Counted from the stretch's first letter, positions 1 to 5,964 are shown. The stretch is 6,608 nt of DNA from an uncultured Pseudomonadota bacterium (GCA_903957805.1 CAJBQQ010000279.1:1-6608); one strand, 5' to 3'. A program made the numbers and translations. The notes: generated by a model not told the origin, from the letters alone.

Positions 1-96
1 AAATTCTTGGAACTTGTTCGCGGCTCATCCGTCTTAAATAAGGACAATACTTGATTGTCTCCCGCTTTCCCTCCCTGGGCGGGACCTTAATGCTAA
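1..96. other. Intergenic stretch at left edge, no supported gene
   Basis: All three + frames from the window edge close quickly (stops at 52-54, 35-37 and 39-41). The short peptides they give match no family I recognise, so any could be the tail of a + strand gene that lies left of the window, but none can be chosen. On the minus strand an ATG at 28-26 opens a nine-codon frame running off the edge without a convincing ribosome binding site. The stretch is mainly notable for small inverted repeats described separately. The strong + strand terminator at 110-147 implies that a + strand transcript does enter from the left. Confidence 0.5.
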
Positions 97-102
97 TTAA
101 GG
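43..102. repeat. Three adjacent small inverted repeats beyond the engB stop
   Basis: Three dyads lie end to end: GACAAT (43-48) with ATTGTC (54-59), loop 5; TCCCGC (60-65) with GCGGGA (79-84), loop 13; and CCTTAAT (85-91) with ATTAAGG (96-102), loop 4. The last one spans the engB stop codon at 97-99. Read on the minus strand, the first dyad is followed by CTTATTT and could be a weak terminator for engB. On the + strand they lead directly into the strong terminator at 110-147. The pairings are read from the sequence; any function is inference. Confidence 0.5.
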
Positions 103-801
103 CAGCTTACCCCCGGCTTTATTCCCCTTTAGCCGGGGGATTTTTTTGTCTGGACTGGCGATTGGACTCGGACTTACTACTGGATCCAAGGACTCATCCA
201 ACTGTTCCGATTTAAGCCACCCCCCAAGCACACTCGTCGCCTCCTCAATCCCCTCCCTAGCAAGGCTAGAGAAGAGCTGGGTCGTACACTGTGGATAACT
301 CTCCTGCAAGAAGGTTTCAACCTCCTTGAGAACCTTTTTGGCCTGCTGTCTGGCAAGCTTATCCGACTTAGTCAGTATCACATGGACAGCCTTCCCGGTC
401 GGCGCAAACCAGTCGAGCATTCTCCGATCAAGGGGTGTTAATGGATGCCTCACATCCATGATGAGTACCATTCCATGGAGCGGATCCCGAGTTTGCAGGT
501 AGCTACTGAGAAGGTGCTCCCAATGCTCCCGAATCTCCCTAGGGACCTTGGCATAGCCATACCCCGGAAGGTCAACCAGAAACCGATTACCCCCCAACTG
601 AAAGAAATTGATGTGCTGAGTACGACCCGGTGTCTTGCTGACAAATGCGAGACGGCCCCGGTTTGATAGTGTATTGATAACACTCGACTTACCGGCATTG
701 GATCGTCCCGCAAAGGCGATCTCCACCCCCCCATCCAGTACCGGCAAGTCCTGCATATGATTGACGGTGGTGTAGAAGGTTGCGTGCTGAAAGAGGGACA
801 T
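97..801 (-). CDS. engB: EngB (YihA/YsxC) ribosome-assembly GTPase
   Basis: EngB is a TRAFAC-class GTPase needed for late assembly of the large ribosomal subunit; the family is usually essential. The 234 residues show all G motifs: G1 GRSNAGKSS (32-40), G2 region TPGRTQ (58-62), G3 DLPGYGYA (77-84), G4 TKSD (144-147) and G5 FSSL (177-180). The ATG at 801-799 gives the usual short N-terminal lead, with only a weak upstream GGAAA. The family core ends near residue 200; about 33 extra residues follow (Ser/Pro-rich, then very basic), and the last 14 or so are encoded by the + strand terminator at 110-147. It follows coaX by 88 bases, so it is probably last in the birA-coaX-engB unit, although that gap could hold a weak promoter of its own (TTGTCT, 17 bases, TAATTT on the minus strand; poor -10). 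Identity is secure; the function of the tail is unknown. Confidence 0.96.
   Translation of the reverse strand: MSLFQHATFYTTVNHMQDLPVLDGGVEIAFAGRSNAGKSSVINTLSNRGRLAFVSKTPGRTQHINFFQLGGNRFLVDLPGYGYAKVPREIREHWEHLLSSYLQTRDPLHGMVLIMDVRHPLTPLDRRMLDWFAPTGKAVHVILTKSDKLARQQAKKVLKEVETFLQESYPQCTTQLFSSLAREGIEEATSVLGGWLKSEQLDESLDPVVSPSPIASPDKKIPRLKGNKAGGKLP
110..147 (+). terminator. Strong intrinsic terminator, + strand, inside the engB 3' end
   Basis: A perfect 9-bp GC-rich stem, CCCCCGGCT (110-118) with AGCCGGGGG (131-139), encloses a 12-base loop and is followed by A and seven T (141-147). This is the classic Rho-independent arrangement and works only in the + direction; the minus strand has no T-run after the stem. 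It should stop a + strand transcript entering from left of the window. It lies wholly within codons for the last part of EngB on the other strand, so the two convergent transcription units overlap here. Confidence 0.85.
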
Positions 802-889
802 GGGTTTCCGAATCAGGTTTTGGGGGGAACTACCAAATTAACTGGGCTAATGGGAATAGACAACACCACCGATACCGGATACCCCGGTG

Positions 890-1636
890 CTACAACACCG
901 TCCCGGCAGCATCCTCGTCCATCACCATCAATCCCTCGAGTACGAGATTATCCACCATCCTGGCCGGAATATTAAGACGGTCCAATAATATTGAGGCCGC
1001 ACCACCGCTTATGATGCATTCTGGGATATGTCCCAAGGTCTCTGTCAGCATGGCTGACATACGCTCTACCGCTCCTGCCAAGGCATGTGCACCCCCGCTC
1101 CAGATCGCATCTTTGGTGTTGTCCGGATAATCACGAAACTCTCCTCCCTCAATCCTCAGTGAGGAGGTTCCCCTCGTCAATGCATCCTGCATCAATTGAA
1201 GGCCAGGAACGATAATCCCCCCCAGAAATTCACCTGTGTCTGAGAGCGCATCCACCGTCATCGCGGTGCCTGCACTGACCACGATACAACCCTGGTGTTG
1301 AATCCTCCATGCAGCAATGAGTGAAGCCCATCGGTCAGTCCCCAGTTGAGTCGGGTCTGCATAGTAGTTACGCACCCCACACTGATAGGCACTCGCGACC
1401 GCCCATTGGGGTTGTGTCCCCCAATGAGCAAAGAGGTCAGACAGGTCTGACCTTGCCCCATCCCCCGCCACATTGGAGATGATGATCCTCATGGGCTCTG
1501 GCAGGGCTTGCCATGCTCTCTCCAATTGCTCGGTCTCGCCTTGTTGGACGACCCCATGATGGCTCCAAGAATGACCGTCATGGAGACCCCACTTGATACG
1601 GGTATTACCAGAGTCAACCGCCAATAAATAACTCAT
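890..1636 (-). CDS. coaX: Type III pantothenate kinase (CoaX)
   Basis: CoaX phosphorylates pantothenate with ATP, the first step of coenzyme A synthesis, in the cytoplasm; type III enzymes belong to the ASKHA fold and are not inhibited by CoA. The 248 residues show the N-terminal phosphate-binding motif DSGNTRIK (8-15), the pantothenate/catalytic segment QLGTDRW (97-103, with Asp101 as expected catalytic Asp) and the second phosphate loop SAGTAMTVDAL (121-131), followed by GGIIVPG. Position 121 is Ser where many type III kinases have Asp; as I recall, the Bordetella CoaX/Baf homologue also has Ser there, so this looks like a lineage variant. The start ATG (1636-1634) lies 2 bases after the birA stop with a good AAGGTGG ribosome binding site in the birA end, so the two are translated from one message. 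Length fits the family. Confidence 0.95.
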   Translation of the reverse strand: MSYLLAVDSGNTRIKWGLHDGHSWSHHGVVQQGETEQLERAWQALPEPMRIIISNVAGDGARSDLSDLFAHWGTQPQWAVASAYQCGVRNYYADPTQLGTDRWASLIAAWRIQHQGCIVVSAGTAMTVDALSDTGEFLGGIIVPGLQLMQDALTRGTSSLRIEGGEFRDYPDNTKDAIWSGGAHALAGAVERMSAMLTETLGHIPECIISGGAASILLDRLNIPARMVDNLVLEGLMVMDEDAAGTVL

Positions 1637-1638
1637 TA

Positions 1639-2628
1639 TCAGGCCACCTTGCGTAGACTAATCTCGCCGCCGTTGTAACTGCGGTCACCCCCCGGGGTAT
1701 TCAGTATCAATGATCCGTCCTGACCCACTCCGCGCACCAACCCCTCTTGGAATGATCCATCCGGCATCTGTAACTGAACGGATTGATTCTCGAGTGCGTG
1801 ATAACGGACCCACTCCTGCCTAAAGGGTGCAAATCCATGGCACTCAAAATCCCTTAACACCCTCGCAAGCTCGAGCAGCAGTGCCGCCATGAGTCGGTTC
1901 CGATCTAGCGTCTCTCCATTGATAGAGTATAGGTCAGTCGCTGATTGATCTATACGATCCTTGACAGTGTCTGACATTTTTAAGTTGATGCCGATACCGA
2001 TCACGGCAACCGTGGGTCCCAGCATATCGCCCTGTAACTCGATCAGGGTACCCGCAAGCTTGCGACCATCGATCAGAACATCGTTAGGCCATTTAAGGGC
2101 TGCATCCTCGAAACCAGATGATCTGAGTACACGCGCGATCGCGACCCCCACCGCGAGACTCAGTCCGGATAAGAGATTGGCCCCCTGCTGGAATCGCCAG
2201 ACCAGAGAGAATGTCAGCCCATCTCCCAATCCGGAATGCCATTCCCGCCCACGTCGACCCCGACCCCCGGTCTGTAGCTCCGTCGCTAGGACAGAGATAG
2301 AACGATCTCCAGCGATCCTTTTAATTGAAGACCTTTGCAACAACAGGCTATTAGTAGACTCCACCGTGTCCAGGATCTCGAGACGGAATGCACTCGCCTC
2401 TTGACCCAGATGCGTCAGAATCAATTCTCGATTAAGCCACTGCAACCTCTCCGGTAGTCGGTAACCACGTCCATGAACCTTATTCACCACAAGACCTAGT
2501 TCTTCAACACCTTGTAGCGAGAGAGACACACTGGCACGGGACACACCCAGTTCATGGGCGATAGCAACACCCGAATGGAACTCACCATCATTCAATAATC
2601 GTAGAACAGGGAGTGTGAGAGACTTCAT
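1639..2628 (-). CDS. birA: Bifunctional biotin-protein ligase / biotin repressor
   Basis: BirA makes biotinyl-AMP from biotin and ATP and transfers biotin to a lysine of acceptor proteins such as the acetyl-CoA carboxylase carrier protein; full-length versions also bind DNA and repress biotin genes. The 329 residues contain an N-terminal winged helix-turn-helix (about 1-60; recognition region ELGVSRASVSLSLQGV), a substrate motif ESTN (90-93), the adenylate-binding loop GGRGRRGREW (121-130), KWPNDV (179-184), the segment RKLAGTLIEL (189-198) with the lysine expected to contact the adenylate, GIGIN (211-215), and a C-terminal SH3-like domain ending GGEISLR. Length is close to E. coli BirA (321). 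The ATG at 2628 has no clear ribosome binding site. First gene of the minus-strand unit, divergent from glnS. No biotin synthesis gene or recognisable BirA operator is in the window, so its regulatory targets cannot be named. Confidence 0.96.
   Translation of the reverse strand: MKSLTLPVLRLLNDGEFHSGVAIAHELGVSRASVSLSLQGVEELGLVVNKVHGRGYRLPERLQWLNRELILTHLGQEASAFRLEILDTVESTNSLLLQRSSIKRIAGDRSISVLATELQTGGRGRRGREWHSGLGDGLTFSLVWRFQQGANLLSGLSLAVGVAIARVLRSSGFEDAALKWPNDVLIDGRKLAGTLIELQGDMLGPTVAVIGIGINLKMSDTVKDRIDQSATDLYSINGETLDRNRLMAALLLELARVLRDFECHGFAPFRQEWVRYHALENQSVQLQMPDGSFQEGLVRGVGQDGSLILNTPGGDRSYNGGEISLRKVA
1644..1650 (-). promoter_or_regulatory. Ribosome binding site of coaX, inside birA
   Basis: The minus strand reads AAGGTGG, one mismatch from the ideal AAGGAGG, 7 bases before the coaX ATG. 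It lies within the last codons of birA and fixes the coaX start. Confidence 0.75.
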
Positions 2629-2711
2629 GTCAGATGATCAGAGGGTGTTGGAGTCGTTATTACAACCGTTCCAATATAGACCCTTATTCGTACTAAATCT
2701 GGATGGCCGAT

Positions 2712-2723
2712 CATTATATAATG
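2712..2723. promoter_or_regulatory. Palindromic double -10 element between birA and glnS
   Basis: CATTATATAATG is identical to its reverse complement, so a perfect TATAAT is present on the + strand (2717-2722) and on the minus strand (2719-2714). Expected start points are near 2728-2730 for glnS (leader of about 26 bases) and near 2707 for birA (leader of about 78 bases). No good -35 hexamer lies 16-18 bases upstream in either direction (the best minus candidate is TTCGCC at 19 bases), so the sites may need an activator or depend on the -10 alone. The two promoters would share the same DNA and could not be open at the same time. The palindrome is seen; promoter use is inference. Confidence 0.5.
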
Positions 2724-2755
2724 TGCCACGCCCTGTATGGCGAATTACCTCGTGA

Positions 2756-4483
2756 GTGACCCACTTGAAAGACAACCCTGCCGTCAAACCACCCACCGCT
2801 GCAGTTGCAACTACAACCCTGCCCGCGGCCAATTTCATCCGTAACCTGATCGATGAGGACAACCGTTCAGGTAAGTGGGGAGGACGGGTTGAGACTCGAT
2901 TCCCACCTGAGCCGAATGGATACCTCCATATCGGTCATGCCAAGAGCATTTGCCTTAACTTCGGTCTTGCCCGTGATTACGGTGGCATCTGTCATCTCCG
3001 TTTCGATGACACCAATCCTGAAAAAGAAAATCAGGAGTATGTCGATACCATCATCGAATCGGTCAAGTGGCTCGGCTTCGATTGGGGTCATAACCTTCAC
3101 TACGCATCCGACTATTTCGACAAATTGTACGAACTTGCCGAACAACTGATCAATCGGGGTCATGCCTATGTCGACAGCCTCACCGCTGAGGAGATCCGTT
3201 CGCTCAGAGGGACCCTGACCGAGGTGGGCAAGAATAGTCCTCACCGTGATCGCAGTATCGATGAGAATCTCGATCTCTTCCGACGCATGAAGGCAGGCGA
3301 TTTCGCTGATGGTGAGCATGTACTCCGAGCCAAGATTGATATGTCCTCACCCAATATCAATCTACGTGACCCGGTCATCTACCGCATCCGTCGTGCCCAC
3401 CACCATCGCACCGGTGACAGGTGGTGCATCTACCCGATGTATGACTATACCCACTGCATCTCTGACGCCCTTGAGAGGATCACACACTCCATCTGCACGC
3501 TGGAGTTCGAGGACCACCGACCCCTCTATGACTGGGTGCTTGATCAGTTGCAAGATCAAGTCCAATGTCATCCACAACAGGTTGAGTTTGCTCGTCTGAA
3601 TCTGACCTATACCGTGACGAGTAAACGCAAACTCATGGAACTGGTCGAGGGTGGCCTGGTCGAGGGGTGGGATGACCCCCGCATGCCCACCCTAGTCGGG
3701 ATGCGCCGCCGTGGGTACACCCCTCAATCGATTCGGCTCTTCACTGACCGTATCGGTGTGAGCAAGTCCGATTCGTGGATCGACATGGGCCTGCTCGAAG
3801 ACTGTCTCAGGCAGGACTTAAATGAGAGTGCACCCAGACGTATCGCAGTCTTAAGGCCCCTCAAACTCATCATCGATAACTACCCAGAGGGACAGGAGGA
3901 GGAGTGCACCGCTCCCAACCATCCCCAAAATCCAGAATGGGGAAGCCGTCCGGTCGCCCTCTCAAAGGTCCTCTACATCGAGCAAGAGGACTTCATGGAA
4001 GTCCCTACCAAGGGCTACTTCCGTCTCTCACCCGGGATGGAGGTCCGGCTCCGTTATGCCTATATCGTGAAGTACGTTGGTATGGTAAAGAATGATAACG
4101 GTGAGATTGAGGAGATCCATTGCACCTATGACCCTGACACCAAGAGCGGGACACCGGGTGCCGAGTCTCGCAAGGTCAAGGGTAATATTCATTGGCTATC
4201 ATCCCTCCATGCCTGCAAGTCGGAGGTCCGAATATTTGACCGACTCTTTGTAGAACCTCACCCCGATTCTGGCGGTAAGGATTATAAGAACTCCCTCAAT
4301 CCTCACTCGAAGGAGATCCTATCGGCCTATCTTGAGCCCTCACTCAATGACGCATTACCTGAAGAGCTATTCCAGTTTGAAAGAAATGGCTACTTCATCG
4401 CTGACCGGGTTGAGTCAAAGCCCGGGAGACCGGTCTTCAACCGCGCGGTCACGTTACGGGACTCTTGGGGAAAGACCAGCTGA
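2756..4483 (+). CDS. glnS: Glutaminyl-tRNA synthetase
   Basis: GlnRS charges tRNA-Gln directly with glutamine using ATP; it is a class I synthetase of the cytoplasm. The 575 residues show the class signature PPEPNGYLHIGHAKS (50-64, HIGH at 58-61), the DDTNPEKE segment (84-91), a KMSKS-type loop VTSKRK (287-292, with Thr where E. coli has Met in MSKR), and C-terminal anticodon-binding beta-barrel features such as KVKGNIHWLS (473-482). The conserved core starts at about residue 26 (ANFIRNLIDED), so there is a 25-residue Ala/Thr/Pro-rich N-terminal extension. An in-frame TGA lies directly before the GTG at 2756 and no ATG exists before the core, so GTG is the most likely start (TTG at 2765 is the alternative); no clear ribosome binding site precedes it. 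GlnRS instead of the Glu-tRNA amidation route supports a beta- or gammaproteobacterial host. Confidence 0.97.
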   Translation: MTHLKDNPAVKPPTAAVATTTLPAANFIRNLIDEDNRSGKWGGRVETRFPPEPNGYLHIGHAKSICLNFGLARDYGGICHLRFDDTNPEKENQEYVDTIIESVKWLGFDWGHNLHYASDYFDKLYELAEQLINRGHAYVDSLTAEEIRSLRGTLTEVGKNSPHRDRSIDENLDLFRRMKAGDFADGEHVLRAKIDMSSPNINLRDPVIYRIRRAHHHRTGDRWCIYPMYDYTHCISDALERITHSICTLEFEDHRPLYDWVLDQLQDQVQCHPQQVEFARLNLTYTVTSKRKLMELVEGGLVEGWDDPRMPTLVGMRRRGYTPQSIRLFTDRIGVSKSDSWIDMGLLEDCLRQDLNESAPRRIAVLRPLKLIIDNYPEGQEEECTAPNHPQNPEWGSRPVALSKVLYIEQEDFMEVPTKGYFRLSPGMEVRLRYAYIVKYVGMVKNDNGEIEEIHCTYDPDTKSGTPGAESRKVKGNIHWLSSLHACKSEVRIFDRLFVEPHPDSGGKDYKNSLNPHSKEILSAYLEPSLNDALPEELFQFERNGYFIADRVESKPGRPVFNRAVTLRDSWGKTS

Positions 4484-4489
4484 GCTTAG

Positions 4490-4514
4490 AGTCTCGATGA
4501 ATAGGCTCGAGACT
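4490..4514 (+). terminator. Hairpin just after glnS, possible 3' end
   Basis: AGTCTCGA (4490-4497) pairs perfectly with TCGAGACT (4507-4514) around a 9-base loop, beginning 6 bases after the glnS stop; a G-U pair can extend it by one. No T-run follows, so it is not a standard intrinsic terminator. It could protect or define the glnS mRNA end, or act with Rho. The stem is seen; the role is inference. Confidence 0.4.
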
Positions 4515-4535
4515 TCACAAATACTTCACTTCTGC

Positions 4536-4566
4536 ATGACGATTTCCTCACCCAGATCATGATAAT
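4536..4566 (+). promoter_or_regulatory. Candidate promoter for the exported-protein pair
   Basis: GATAAT at 4561-4566 matches the -10 consensus at five of six bases, with ATGACG (four of six against TTGACA) 19 bases upstream at 4536-4541. Initiation near 4573 would give a leader of about 85 bases before the 4659 start, containing a small hairpin (GCGGA 4603-4607 with TCCGC 4617-4621). A second, poorer option is TTGATC at 4596-4601. The spacing is long, so this is tentative. Confidence 0.3.
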
Positions 4567-4647
4567 TTCTCGAACGGATGTCGAAGACTGAAGACTTGAT
4601 CAGCGGAAAGATTCAATCCGCATAAATAAATCAACGTAACCGATTAA

Positions 4648-4653
4648 AGAGGA
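4648..4653 (+). promoter_or_regulatory. Ribosome binding site of the DUF2490-type gene
   Basis: AGAGGA lies 5 bases before the ATG at 4659. It is the clearest Shine-Dalgarno site on the + strand of the window and confirms this start. Confidence 0.75.
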
Positions 4654-4658
4654 ATCAA

Positions 4659-5435
4659 ATGCTCATTAAACAAAAAATTATCGCCCTACTCGCTGCAACT
4701 GGGCTGGTGCTTTTGGCCCCCATATCGGTTCATGCTGAGTCCGCCTCTAACGATAACACCAGCGATTCGATAGACTTCCAGTCTTGGAATAATGTCACCG
4801 CGATCGGTAAGTTCGAGACTCTAGGGATAACCAATCCAAAGCTTGCGAACTTCAGGTGGTGGATGGAAGGTCAGGGACGTTTTGGTAATGATGGGACACG
4901 ATTCTCACAGGCCATCGTTCGCCCCGGTCTCGGTTATCAAGTTAATAGGACGACCCAAGTCTGGTTAGGCTATGCATGGGCCCCAACCTCTGCCCCCTTT
5001 GCTGGCACTTCGTTTGATGAGCAGCGGATATGGCAACAATTATCATGGGCCGACCGTTTTAAGATTGGTCCCTTTAACCCCACATTCGCGCTTCGCACCC
5101 GTTTTGAAGAACGCTGGGTAGAACAGTGGAAAGACCCTAGCGGCGATACCGGTTATCGTTTCCGCCAACTGGCTAGGGTATTGATCCCTGTACCACAGGC
5201 CCCTAACTTTGGTTTGGTCTTGGCCAATGAAATATTTGTCCACATGAATAACGCATGGGGAGCATCAGGCCCTCACAGTGGTTTTGATCAGAACCGGGCA
5301 TTTGCAGGTGGAGCCTATACGATTAATAAATTTGCACGTGCCGAGATTGGTTACATGAATCAGACCCTCAACAGATTTAATAACACTAATCTGATGGATC
5401 ATATTCTGTCGACGAATCTGTTCCTAAACTTCTAA
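4659..5435 (+). CDS. DUF2490-type predicted outer-membrane beta-barrel protein
   Basis: The 258 residues begin with a Sec signal peptide (MLIKQK, then a hydrophobic run 7-22, likely cut after VHA at 26). The mature part is rich in Trp, Phe, Tyr, Asn and Arg with alternating short strands, and ends LFLNF with a C-terminal Phe as in barrel proteins inserted by the BAM complex. Family-like landmarks are DFQSWNNV (39-46), FDEQRIWQQL (119-128), RTRFEERW (146-153), YRFRQLARV (166-174), ANEIFVHMNN (189-198) and GFDQNRAFAGGAY (208-220); this pattern matches my memory of DUF2490 proteins, whose function is not established. It has its own ribosome binding site and probably its own promoter after glnS, and is followed 4 bases later by another exported-protein gene. 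Location in the outer membrane is inferred; family assignment is fairly confident. Confidence 0.85.
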   Translation: MLIKQKIIALLAATGLVLLAPISVHAESASNDNTSDSIDFQSWNNVTAIGKFETLGITNPKLANFRWWMEGQGRFGNDGTRFSQAIVRPGLGYQVNRTTQVWLGYAWAPTSAPFAGTSFDEQRIWQQLSWADRFKIGPFNPTFALRTRFEERWVEQWKDPSGDTGYRFRQLARVLIPVPQAPNFGLVLANEIFVHMNNAWGASGPHSGFDQNRAFAGGAYTINKFARAEIGYMNQTLNRFNNTNLMDHILSTNLFLNF

Positions 5436-5439
5436 CTGC

Positions 5440-5937
5440 ATGAAAAAAATAGCCGGAGGAACATTCATCCCTCTGGCTATTCTTGCGAGCATAGCACTCA
5501 TCTCACCCGTCCAGTCCGACGCCAGTCCGACTGGACTTTCTAATTTTAGACAGTGTCTAAAAGAGTCAGGGAAGTCCCTTGGCAATACCTCCGCCCAAGA
5601 GATTAGTCGGATCTGCCGTGAGCAATTTCCAAAAAAGCCACCCAAGGATCGGGACCTGTCACCCGATGTCCTGAATAAACTCGATGCAGATGGAGGACCT
5701 GCCTATGGCACCTTCAGCGGCAGCCTCTTCAATGGCAATGCCGATTACACCATCACCCAGGTCACCCTCCATCTCACCCCGATCCAGCCTGAGATACCCC
5801 TCATCACGAACGAGTATCTGATCGATATGAACGTGCCGCCGCTGACCAAGTCCGCACTCTCGGTGGCACTGAAATCCGACATTACCCGTGAATTTTCGTG
5901 GAGACTGATCAATGCTCGGGGATACAGAGCACGATAA
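5440..5937 (+). CDS. Unrecognised exported protein with two cysteines
   Basis: I do not recognise a named family. The 165 residues start with a signal peptide (MKK, hydrophobic 8-24, likely cut around VQSDA, 24-28; no lipobox Cys). A small helical-looking segment follows with Cys39 and Cys59 20 residues apart (FRQCLKES... ISRICREQFP), resembling short two-Cys segments I recall from other proteobacterial hypothetical proteins; they could form a disulfide. A Lys/Pro-rich linker (65-72) leads to a C-terminal beta-rich domain (about 88-163: YTITQVTLHLTP, PPLTKSALSVALKSD, FSWRLINARGY) reminiscent of small FxLYD-like periplasmic domains. The ATG lies 4 bases after the preceding stop and lacks a Shine-Dalgarno site, so translation is probably coupled to the DUF2490-type gene, suggesting related roles. 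Neighbouring tlpA/dsbD genes, though convergent, could act on its cysteines. Coding status is well supported; function is unknown. Confidence 0.75.
   Translation: MKKIAGGTFIPLAILASIALISPVQSDASPTGLSNFRQCLKESGKSLGNTSAQEISRICREQFPKKPPKDRDLSPDVLNKLDADGGPAYGTFSGSLFNGNADYTITQVTLHLTPIQPEIPLITNEYLIDMNVPPLTKSALSVALKSDITREFSWRLINARGYRAR
5451..5478 (+). other. Hairpin over the first codons of the exported-protein gene
   Basis: AGCCGGAGG (5451-5459) pairs with CCTCTGGCT (5470-5478) over nine positions including one G-U, with a 10-base loop. It begins 8 bases after the start codon and buries a GGAGGA motif (5455-5460) that would otherwise look like a ribosome binding site inside the coding region. No T-run follows, so it is not a terminator. 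A translational effect is inference. Confidence 0.45.
5509..5536 (+). repeat. Inverted and direct repeat in the signal-peptide end region
   Basis: GTCCAGTC (5509-5516) pairs with GACTGGAC (5529-5536) over a 12-base spacer. The same stretch holds a direct repeat of CCAGTCCGAC at 5511-5520 and 5522-5531. It encodes residues around the predicted cleavage site of the exported protein. The repeats are seen directly; they may be a simple local duplication. Confidence 0.5.
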
Positions 5938-5947
5938 TACGTTCAAA

Positions 5948-5964
5948 CAGAAAGATGGTTTCTG
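5948..5964 (-). terminator. Weak stem-loop between convergent genes
   Basis: CAGAAA (5948-5953) pairs with TTTCTG (5959-5964) around 5 bases, immediately after the tlpA stop on the minus strand, where it is followed by only three T. It is the only structure in the 27-base gap between the convergent genes, and is a weak terminator at best; Rho or overlapping 3' ends may apply. Confidence 0.25.

Noticed and set aside
1..28. Minus-strand frame starting at ATG 28 (MSREQVPRI, running off the edge)
   Set aside because: Only nine codons are visible, there is no good ribosome binding site and no family match, so it cannot be called a gene.
1..54. + strand frame ending at TGA 52-54 as the tail of an upstream gene
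   Set aside because: Two other + frames also end nearby and none gives a recognisable C-terminus, so no choice is justified.
835..863. Promoter for engB in the coaX-engB gap (minus strand TTGTCT, 17 bases, TAATTT)
   Set aside because: Spacing is ideal but the -10 matches only three of six bases; such matches occur by chance. Mentioned in the engB entry only.
867..889. GC-rich small hairpin after the coaX stop (ACCGG/CCGGT, or CACCG/CGGTG)
   Set aside because: Five-bp stems with no T-run, overlapping a short direct repeat (GATACC); too weak to call a terminator.
1961..2404. 147-codon + strand open frame inside birA
   Set aside because: Antisense to the conserved BirA catalytic domain; Ser/Pro/Arg-rich composition typical of a shadow frame.
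2629..2755. BirA operator of the TTGTAAAC-N-GTTTACAA type in front of birA
   Set aside because: Only a loose GTTATTACAAC-like string (2656-2666) is present, without the second half-site at the right spacing.
2638..2862. Open frame on the minus strand over the birA-glnS gap and glnS start
   Set aside because: It covers the promoter region and the glnS N-terminal codons, has no domain signal and reads like chance sequence.
2867..3319. 150-codon minus-strand open frame inside glnS
   Set aside because: It is antisense to strongly conserved GlnRS codons including the HIGH motif; it is a shadow of glnS codon use.
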